Source of the DNA: an uncultured Bacilli bacterium
Lineage (GTDB): Bacteria; Bacillota_I; Bacilli_A; RF39; UBA660
Length of the DNA: 36,871 nt
Direction: 5' to 3'
Assembly: GCA_949439935.1 (NCBI GenBank)
Contig: CASRZA010000004.1
Location: forward strand, 1 to 36,871
Below, piece by piece: positions 31,601-36,871 of this stretch (its first letter is position 1; each line of letters begins with the position of its first letter). Below the pieces are notes generated by a model. That model was not told the origin of the DNA. It saw nothing but the letters and a program-made list of their open reading frames with translations, and made no database searches. Both the position numbers and the translations under genes were made by a program.

Positions 31601-33265
31601 GAACAGATCGCTGCCATAATGAAAAATATCATCGAAGTATCAAATATGACGAAAAAAAGAGCTCGTCGTCTGTGGTTAAACGCCATCGATCCTATCATCT
31701 TAGTCGACAACCTCGAGAAAAAATACAACTTTAAGCCAGTTGCTTACGACGTCCGTGCTATCATAGGAGAATACGATGCACCGGAAAGACAAGAACAGAA
31801 CTTGCTTACATACGATTTAGCAAAAGAAGGAAATACTGTAATATACGGAAACGACGAAATTGAAAGAGAGAACATCCTAAATGCCATTCTCTATTCGATA
31901 TGTAAAACCCACAGTTCCAAAGAGATTAACATCTATGCGATAGACTACGGTTCAGAGCAACTTAGAATATTCAGTGGATTCCCTCAAGTCGGAGGCATGG
32001 TCTATCTAGGTGACGACGAAGGACTAAAAAATTTATTCAAACTAATTATGGAAGAAGTCAAATCGCGCAAGAAAAAGTTGATCCCATTCGGTGGAACACT
32101 AGAAGCATACAATTCAAGAAACGAGAAAAAACTTCCACAGATCATGTTCGTCATAAACAATTACGAAGGACTCACCGAAATCTATAATACTATCTATGAA
32201 GACATTTCGTCGATCGCGAGAGAATGTGAACGATACGGAATAACTTTCTTGATCACTTGCAATTCTACAGCGTCGCTCGGTCGTCGAGTATCACAAGCGT
32301 TTAATAACAAATATGCACTTCACCTCGCAGATTCATCCGACTATTATGGAGTTTTCAACACCAAATCGAAGACTCGACCTCGCGATATTCAAGGAAGAGG
32401 TCTGGCCTCTACAGACGGCATACACGAATTCCAAACGGCATCTATAGTTCCAGAAGAAATGAACTTGAACGAATATATCTACCAAGTGTCAGAAAAGATC
32501 AAAAACTTGGACAGCACTTCTGCTAGAGCTATACCTGCACTTCCAGAAAGGGTTACTCTTGACTTAGTTGCAAAAGATATCACGTCGTTAAATAAAGTTC
32601 CTATAGGTATTTCGAAAGAATCTTTAGAGACAGTAAAATACGATTTTACAGCCTATGCGGCGACGACTATCGCATCTAACAAATTGTCGAATATCGACAA
32701 CTTTATGGATTCTCTCGTAGATGTACTCATGAGAATAAATGGACTCACTGTCTTCTTCGTAGATACGATGCAATCGCTGCCGAGCGTCAAAGACAAAGTC
32801 TACGACAACAGAAAAGTTAGCTACTTCGATTCAGCCTTCGATGAATGTTTAGATAAACTTATCGCGATCGAGGAAAATCCTGAAAATAAAAAATTCAACA
32901 TATTATATATTTTCTATGGTTTAGAAAAGCTTAAGTCGAAGGCAGATCCTGCGAAAATCGAAAAGTTATTCGGTTCGATTAAAACTACCGAGAATAGCAT
33001 GATGATAATGTGCGACGGTGCTAAGAACTTAAAATCGCTAGACTTAGACATGTGGTATTCTAAGATCAAAAATAATACCGACGGGTTATGGATAGGGCGA
33101 GGTTTAGGTGAACAACAGAGTTTTAGGATGACGAGGATAACAAAAGAGATGAGTGCCGATTATCCAAACAATTTCGGCTTCTACATATCTGAAAGTAATG
33201 CCGAACTCATAAAGCTTTTAGAGTTTAAGACTCTTTCAAAGGAGGGACAAAACGATGAAGAATAA
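28685..33265 (+). CDS. essC: Type VIIb secretion ATPase EssC
   Basis: A protein of about 1526 aa, close to the usual 1480-1500 of EssC/YukBA. The N-terminal 200 residues hold two FHA-like beta domains (VIGNDSSCNVKFNCPYV). Two membrane helices follow at about 261-315 (MLTMGLVSGMMLLN and SIVSSIAMLASTILWP). FtsK/SpoIIIE domain 1 has an intact Walker A GMTGSGKSE near residue 707-715 and Walker B LFIICDEFAEL. The second domain (NTVIYGNDEIERENIL) and third have degenerate P-loops, as is common. It drives export of WXG100/LXG-type proteins across the membrane. GGGAG (28671-28675) fits the ATG at 28685 better than the track's 28679. It overlaps the YukD-like gene by 11 nt. Confidence 0.93.
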   Translation: MKIYLYLKNKILSFTIPQKVSGNFNFDEDPMEESKLINIEALDSEWHIYSTSEVSVMSNGMVQGRIRLEKNNYYVIKRAGIEYLIFVTDTFDPSFLPYSFTKEINLVIGNDSSCNVKFNCPYVKGIAGKIRMEGNYIMLDTGTCPIYLNNAVVEPNTTSHIVKSGDQLNVYGLKIMILNGFLLLNNPSNWMSCNFSSAHLSSYQLSYGNEPQDLEIKDKELYSKEQYFSKAPRIRRIIKTKEIDLSPPPRQEGEQEMPLLLTVGPMLTMGLVSGMMLLNTLSRVSAGTATFQQALPSIVSSIAMLASTILWPTLTRMFNKVIKARRKRELINKYTKYLNKKREELETEQKLQKEILFENLIPISECLNIIQTARARFWDRRVDQNDFLQVRVGVGNELLDVKINYPKEGFTIDEDDLKREADLLVKEFKYIPDVPISYSLFQNKITAIMGENEKCHNMLNNIILQLLTFYSYEDIKLVVITTPSNEGKLAYTRYLKHCFSNDLQMRFFSSSVEGAKNLCDYLNMELQNRIQLSEGETRLFKPYYVIITDNYSQIRRHQFAKTLTEMDANVGFSLLILEKQLSKLPSKCANFINLDTNSSTILKNSFESQEMVPFKDEVNGNIDMLAVTRLLSNIPIEFEEGNKQLPDTVTFLEMERVGKVEQLNILNRWDTNDSTTSLRAEIGLDEEGSMMYLDLHEKYHGPHGLIAGMTGSGKSEFIITYILSMAVNYSPDDVAFILIDYKGGGLAGAFENKATGISLPHLAGTITNLDKAEMDRTLVSIDSEIKRRQKMFNEARDRLGESTIDIYKYQRYFKEGRLAEPVPHLFIICDEFAELKSQQPDFMDNLISVARIGRSLGVHLILATQKPSGVVNDQIWSNTKFRVCLKVQDAQDSKEMLKRPEAASIKQTGRFYLQVGYDEYFALGQSAWCGAKYYPSEKIVKQVDKSVNFIDDNGNTIKSIQSGTNIKIEAQGEQIAAIMKNIIEVSNMTKKRARRLWLNAIDPIILVDNLEKKYNFKPVAYDVRAIIGEYDAPERQEQNLLTYDLAKEGNTVIYGNDEIERENILNAILYSICKTHSSKEINIYAIDYGSEQLRIFSGFPQVGGMVYLGDDEGLKNLFKLIMEEVKSRKKKLIPFGGTLEAYNSRNEKKLPQIMFVINNYEGLTEIYNTIYEDISSIARECERYGITFLITCNSTASLGRRVSQAFNNKYALHLADSSDYYGVFNTKSKTRPRDIQGRGLASTDGIHEFQTASIVPEEMNLNEYIYQVSEKIKNLDSTSARAIPALPERVTLDLVAKDITSLNKVPIGISKESLETVKYDFTAYAATTIASNKLSNIDNFMDSLVDVLMRINGLTVFFVDTMQSLPSVKDKVYDNRKVSYFDSAFDECLDKLIAIEENPENKKFNILYIFYGLEKLKSKADPAKIEKLFGSIKTTENSMMIMCDGAKNLKSLDLDMWYSKIKNNTDGLWIGRGLGEQQSFRMTRITKEMSADYPNNFGFYISESNAELIKLLEFKTLSKEGQNDEE

Positions 33266-33539
33266 CAAAGTGTTGGTCCGTTTGATCGTACCAGAACTCG
33301 ATTACGCTTTCGACGTCTTCATCCCGATAAATGAGATCATGTGGAAGGTCAAAAAACTCTTAGCGAAATCTATCTCTGACTTAACGGGCAGTTTTCTAGA
33401 CATAAATGCCGAATACACGCTCGTCAACAAAGTGACGAGTCAGCCTTATGACAACAACCAAATAATCGCAAATACGGATATCAGAAATGCGACAGAACTC
33501 ATCTTCTTAGCTGTCAGAAAGAACAATGTAGGACTCTAA
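33255..33539 (+). CDS. YukD/EsaB-like ubiquitin-fold protein
   Basis: A 94-aa protein with the strand-strand-helix-strand pattern of YukD/EsaB (VLVRLIVPELDYAFDVFIPINEIMWKVKKLLAKSI... then TELIFLAV). These small ubiquitin-like proteins are standard companions of EssC in type VIIb systems, where they affect secretion or its regulation without being secreted themselves. Starts within essC behind AGGAGGG (33239-33245) and ends TAATG into the next gene. Identification rests on fold pattern plus context, not on strong motifs. Confidence 0.75.
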   Translation: MKNNKVLVRLIVPELDYAFDVFIPINEIMWKVKKLLAKSISDLTGSFLDINAEYTLVNKVTSQPYDNNQIIANTDIRNATELIFLAVRKNNVGL

Positions 33540-34231
33540 TGACAAAAATGGGTTTATTCGGATTCGGAGGATCAGAAATGACAGGTTACAACTGCGAGCA
33601 AGTTAACGCTTTGAGAGATGTAATCAATAACACAGCTCAAGAAGCTGGAAGAAATATTGTAGAAAGGTTACACAGTGACATAATCGTTCCTATGTCGACG
33701 GTATGGTATGCTCCAGAAGCAGTTACTTTCTTTGAAGGATTTGCAGATATAGTAAAAGACTCTGGAACTAATATTACTCAAGCTTTCGATTTGTTTAGAG
33801 CAGCTATACAAGCAGCAGGTCAAAATTGGGCTGAAAACACTGGTGGACAAGCACCAGTGCTTGCAACACTTGAAGAGGTAATATTAACCTTAAACGTGTC
33901 TGACATTCAGCCAGAGAATGCTGGAAGTGTCCTCATAGACGAAAAACAAGCAACAAATATAGCCAACAAACTAGGTCAAGTCGAAGAGAACATCAAATCA
34001 GAATTACAGGCACTTGCCAACAATCTTGATGCAGAAAGCGCATTCATAGGTCACGGACAAGCTGATGCTTTACAAAAATGCTTTGTCAACATCAGTGGTG
34101 AAATTCATAAAATTTTCAAATATCTAACTGAAGGAGAAAAATCTCTACAAGGTCAAATCAATGCTGCTGTTACAAAATACCAAGAAGTTTCCAGTGGTAT
34201 TTCAAACTCTTTCAACAACAATAGCAATTAA
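33539..34231 (+). CDS. WXG-like helical protein linked to type VII secretion
   Basis: A 230-aa, almost wholly helical protein. MTGYNCEQVNALRDVINNTAQEAGRNIVERLHSDIIVPMSTVWYAPEAVTFFEGFADIV resembles a WXG100 hairpin with WYA in the turn in place of WxG. A second helical pair follows (about 130-225, SELQALANNLDAESAF...). Twice the size of EsxA, so it may be a fused double WXG protein. Likely substrate or chaperone of the EssC machine. The ORF starts at ATG 33539 overlapping the previous stop, but CGGAGGA (33565-33571) makes ATG 33578 a serious alternative. No Cys-rich or toxin domain is seen. Confidence 0.75.
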   Translation: MTKMGLFGFGGSEMTGYNCEQVNALRDVINNTAQEAGRNIVERLHSDIIVPMSTVWYAPEAVTFFEGFADIVKDSGTNITQAFDLFRAAIQAAGQNWAENTGGQAPVLATLEEVILTLNVSDIQPENAGSVLIDEKQATNIANKLGQVEENIKSELQALANNLDAESAFIGHGQADALQKCFVNISGEIHKIFKYLTEGEKSLQGQINAAVTKYQEVSSGISNSFNNNSN

Positions 34232-34367
34232 CAGTAGCTTTAGAGACCCTCGAATGTAATAAAGCATTTAAAAAGAACGATATTTTAAATCATTAAAATA
34301 TAAATATGAAAGAATTTTAAAACCAGTTTTCGCCCGAATAAATATTGTAAACCGATAGTCAAAATGT

Positions 34368-34416
34368 TTGACAACGACAAAACTATAGAATTATAATTAA
34401 TACGAATTGTAATTCT
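34368..34416 (+). promoter_or_regulatory. Promoter with inverted repeat before the P-type ATPase
   Basis: TTGACA (34368-34373), 18-nt spacer, TATAAT (34392-34397). An inverted repeat AGAATTATAATT-AATACG-AATTGTAATTCT (34387-34416, one T-G mismatch) covers the -10 and beyond. It could be an operator for a Fur/PerR-type regulator or, in RNA, an attenuator stem since TTTT follows. From 34232 to 34367 nothing else is evident. Confidence 0.65.
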
Positions 34417-34451
34417 TTTTAATTATAAAAAAGGTTTAGGAGTAATAGAAA

Positions 34452-36830
34452 ATGACAGAAAATATAGAGACTGAGCAAATAGAAAAGGATAATAGAATTA
34501 TAGGATTGACATCGAAAGAAGTTGAGACTCGCTTTCTAAACGGACAAGTAAACGTAGCTATAAATCCACCATCTAAAACGACGAAACAGATCGTCACATC
34601 CAACCTATGCACGTATTTCAATCTCGTTTTTTTGATAATTTCGATACTGTTAATCGTAGTAGGATCGTTTAAAGAATTAACGTTCTTACCGATAATAATC
34701 GCCAATACGCTCATCGGAATCTTCCAAGAACTTCGTGCGAAGAAAGTGTTAGACAATTTGACGATGCTGAATACGCCTAGTGCAGTTGCCATCCGAGATG
34801 GAAAAGAGGTCGAAATTTCTGTACATGAACTTGTCAAAGATGACGTCGTCATCTTCAAAGCTGGGAACCAAATTCCTGCTGACTGTAAGGTGATAGAAGG
34901 ACATGTCGCAGTCAACGAATCACTTTTGACAGGAGAAGAAAATGAGATACACAAATCGATCGGAGATACCTTGATGTCAGGAAGTTTCATCGTCTCAGGA
35001 GAATGTTATGCTCGCCTTGATAAAGTTGGAAAAGACTCTTACATATCTAAATTGACACTCGAAGCGAAAGCTATCAAGACAGGGGAACAATCAGAGATCA
35101 TAAGGTCGTTAAATAAGATCGTTAAGACCGTCGGAATAATCATCATTCCAGTCGGAGCAATCCTTTTCTATCAACAGTTCTTCGTTCTGGGAGAGAATGC
35201 TAAGATAAGCATCGAAGCGATGGTCGCAGCGATTTTAGGTATGATACCAGAAGGCCTATTCCTACTTGCAAGTGTGACTCTCGTCATCAGTGCGATGAAA
35301 CTCGCGACCGAAAAAGTTTTACTACATGACATGAAATCGATCGAGACACTCGCACGCGTCGATACGTTATGTGTCGATAAGACTGGAACGATTACAGATG
35401 GAACGATGAAAGTTGTCGACGTCTATCATGTGAATAAAAGAATAGATACAGAAAAATTGACAAATTTGATCGGAGACTTTGCTGCAGCACAAAACAACGA
35501 CAACATCACTATGGAAGCAATAAAAAAACACTTCACAAGCAACACGGGAAAAAAAGCGCGTTCTGTCGCCGGATTTTCCTCAAAATATAAATACAGCGGG
35601 GTCGAGTTTGAAGACATTTCGTTGGTACTGGGAGCGCCAGATATTCTCCTTTCTTCCAACTATGAAAACTACAGAGATAAAATAGAAGAATACAACAAAG
35701 TCGGCTATAGAGTACTAGCATTTGGAAAGTCCTCTTCAGTTCCTGATGGAAATGAATTGACTGGAAAAGTGGAACCATATTCTTTGATAGTACTAGAAAA
35801 TCCTATAAGAGAAAAAGCAATTGAGACATTCCAGTATTTTTACAAGCAAGGGGTCGATATCAAAGTCATCTCCGGCGACAATCCTCTGACCGTCTCCAAA
35901 ATCGCAGAAAAAGCGAAAATAGAAAATGCTAGTCAGTATTTAGATATGCGTACGATTAAAACAGACGAAGAATTAGAAGAGGCAGCTATAAAATATACTG
36001 TATTCGGTCGAGTTACTCCAGAACAAAAAAGAAAACTCGTTCGCGCGCTAAAAAAAGCTGGTCACACCGTCGCTATGACGGGTGATGGAGTCAATGATGT
36101 CCTCGCGTTGAAAGACGCAGATTGTTCCATTGCGATGGCCTCTGGTTCAGATGCTGCAGTTCAAACTAGTCAACTCGTTTTACTCGAATCAGACTTTGGA
36201 AAAATGCCAGCAGTCGTAAGAGAAGGTAGAAAAGTAGTCAACAACTTACAAAGATCGGGAAGCCTCTTCTTAGTAAAGAATATCTTCTCTCTAGCAACGG
36301 CATTCTTATCGATATTCTTTGCCATTCGATATCCACTTAAACCATCTCAGATTTCACTAATTTCTATGTTTACGATCGGAATACCAGGACTTTTACTTTC
36401 GCAGATACCTAACACAGAACTGATCAAAGGCAACTTCATAGGAAACATAATGGCCAAAGCCCTTCCAGGCGGAGTGACGAATACTATCCTCGTCATCATG
36501 ATGGTCTTAGCAGGGATTCTTTTCGATATAGACATGGACGAAATTTCTACAGCGTCGACGATACTATTAGGAATAGTAGGGCTTTTGGTACTTTATTCCA
36601 TAAGTAAACCTATGGACATTTTTAAAACTTGTATATGGGTAACATGTACGGTAGGAATGACTTTAAGTGTACTGTTATTTAAAGATCTTTTCAGTTTAAA
36701 CGAAGCACTATCTTTCCAAACGTTATATATATGCCTTTTATTAGTAGGGTTGGCAAAACACGTATTCAGGGCTGTCACGATCGCTACTGAATGGTTAATT
36801 GCTTTACCTAAAAAGATCAAAAAAGCATAA
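34452..36830 (+). CDS. P-type cation-transporting ATPase (CtpE/CaxP-like)
   Basis: A 792-aa P-type ATPase, somewhat shorter than P2A calcium pumps. It has actuator LLTGEENEI, M4 motif MIPEGL, phosphorylation site CVDKTGT (Asp309), nucleotide domain VISGDNPLTV and hinge MTGDGVNDVLALKDADCSIAM, then six C-terminal helices. The PEGL motif and lack of N-terminal metal-binding CxxC domains favour the CtpE/Exp7 (CaxP) group, linked to calcium export or uptake. The ion cannot be fixed from sequence alone. It has a consensus promoter with a palindrome, its own terminator and an AGGAG site (34438-34442), and is transcribed apart from the secretion genes. Confidence 0.92.
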   Translation: MTENIETEQIEKDNRIIGLTSKEVETRFLNGQVNVAINPPSKTTKQIVTSNLCTYFNLVFLIISILLIVVGSFKELTFLPIIIANTLIGIFQELRAKKVLDNLTMLNTPSAVAIRDGKEVEISVHELVKDDVVIFKAGNQIPADCKVIEGHVAVNESLLTGEENEIHKSIGDTLMSGSFIVSGECYARLDKVGKDSYISKLTLEAKAIKTGEQSEIIRSLNKIVKTVGIIIIPVGAILFYQQFFVLGENAKISIEAMVAAILGMIPEGLFLLASVTLVISAMKLATEKVLLHDMKSIETLARVDTLCVDKTGTITDGTMKVVDVYHVNKRIDTEKLTNLIGDFAAAQNNDNITMEAIKKHFTSNTGKKARSVAGFSSKYKYSGVEFEDISLVLGAPDILLSSNYENYRDKIEEYNKVGYRVLAFGKSSSVPDGNELTGKVEPYSLIVLENPIREKAIETFQYFYKQGVDIKVISGDNPLTVSKIAEKAKIENASQYLDMRTIKTDEELEEAAIKYTVFGRVTPEQKRKLVRALKKAGHTVAMTGDGVNDVLALKDADCSIAMASGSDAAVQTSQLVLLESDFGKMPAVVREGRKVVNNLQRSGSLFLVKNIFSLATAFLSIFFAIRYPLKPSQISLISMFTIGIPGLLLSQIPNTELIKGNFIGNIMAKALPGGVTNTILVIMMVLAGILFDIDMDEISTASTILLGIVGLLVLYSISKPMDIFKTCIWVTCTVGMTLSVLLFKDLFSLNEALSFQTLYICLLLVGLAKHVFRAVTIATEWLIALPKKIKKA

Positions 36831-36846
36831 TTACCAAAAAACTCTT

Positions 36847-36869
36847 AAAACCTCATTTGAGGTTTTTTT
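36847..36869 (+). terminator. Terminator after the P-type ATPase
   Basis: AAAACCTC-ATTT-GAGGTTTTTTT: 8-bp stem with a 4-nt loop and T run, 16 nt after the stop codon. Confidence 0.85.
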
Positions 36870-36871
36870 CG

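Noticed and set aside
1-36871. tRNA, rRNA or CRISPR arrays
   Set aside because: None seen on reading both strands. A covariance-model search was not possible, so a divergent RNA could have been missed.

Overview
The window is AT-rich DNA from a Gram-positive-type bacterium. It has AT-rich codon use, strong AGGAGG-type ribosome sites and many extended -10 promoters (TGnTATAAT). TGA is used as a stop (RT and 13781-14404 genes), which argues against the mycoplasma code. A type VIIb secretion ATPase with FHA domains, a dockerin-bearing M6 protease and BceRS/Bcr-like transporter genes all suggest Bacillota, perhaps a host-associated Bacilli/Erysipelotrichia-like lineage. That placement is inference. 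Nearly all genes lie on the + strand; only a MerR-type regulator is convincingly on the - strand.

Layout: (1) 312-4464, a membrane-anchored cadherin-like/Ig-like surface protein overlapping a large secreted M6 metalloprotease that ends in a type I dockerin. (2) 4563-8399, a four-gene operon: two different PD-(D/E)XK nuclease-fold proteins, a stand-alone DnaB-type helicase C-domain, a 139-nt structured gap, and a reverse transcriptase with both retron signatures (NAxxH and VTG). This is the strongest candidate for an undescribed system, a retron-like defence module with an unusual effector set. (3) 8565-10704, a membrane coiled-coil protein, a TfoX-N protein and a Cdd1-like helix-hairpin-helix protein. 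(4) 10762-15987, a segment bracketed by a 151-bp direct repeat carrying GC-rich iterated palindromes and an extended -10 promoter. Inside it are a secreted bacteriocin-like protein, an ABC transporter of the bacteriocin immunity/export type, and a membrane-bound XRE regulator broken by one in-frame TAA. (5) 16126-19863, an AT-richer patch with a doubly frameshifted trypsin-like protease, an Ig-like membrane protein, and intact and decayed copies of a membrane-anchored family. (6) 19962-24123, an OmpR-type two-component system with two Bcr-type permeases and one ATPase. Two promoters share an identical triple 11-bp repeat and identical spacing to the -10. (7) 24157-27199, a MerR regulator facing an aldo/keto reductase (frameshifted in an A6 run), a flavodoxin and a DUF362 protein, with a classic 19-bp-spacer MerR promoter between. 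(8) 27275-28589, a decayed gene and a lone membrane-anchored protein. (9) 28685-34231, type VII secretion: EssC, a YukD/EsaB-like ubiquitin-fold protein and a WXG-like helical protein. (10) 34452-36830, a P-type cation ATPase with its own promoter and terminator.

Much of the window faces outward (surface proteins, toxin/antibiotic transport, type VII secretion) or is anti-phage in flavour. Several genes carry single indels or stops, so this looks like a fast-changing accessory region. All calls come from reading the sequence; no database search was run.
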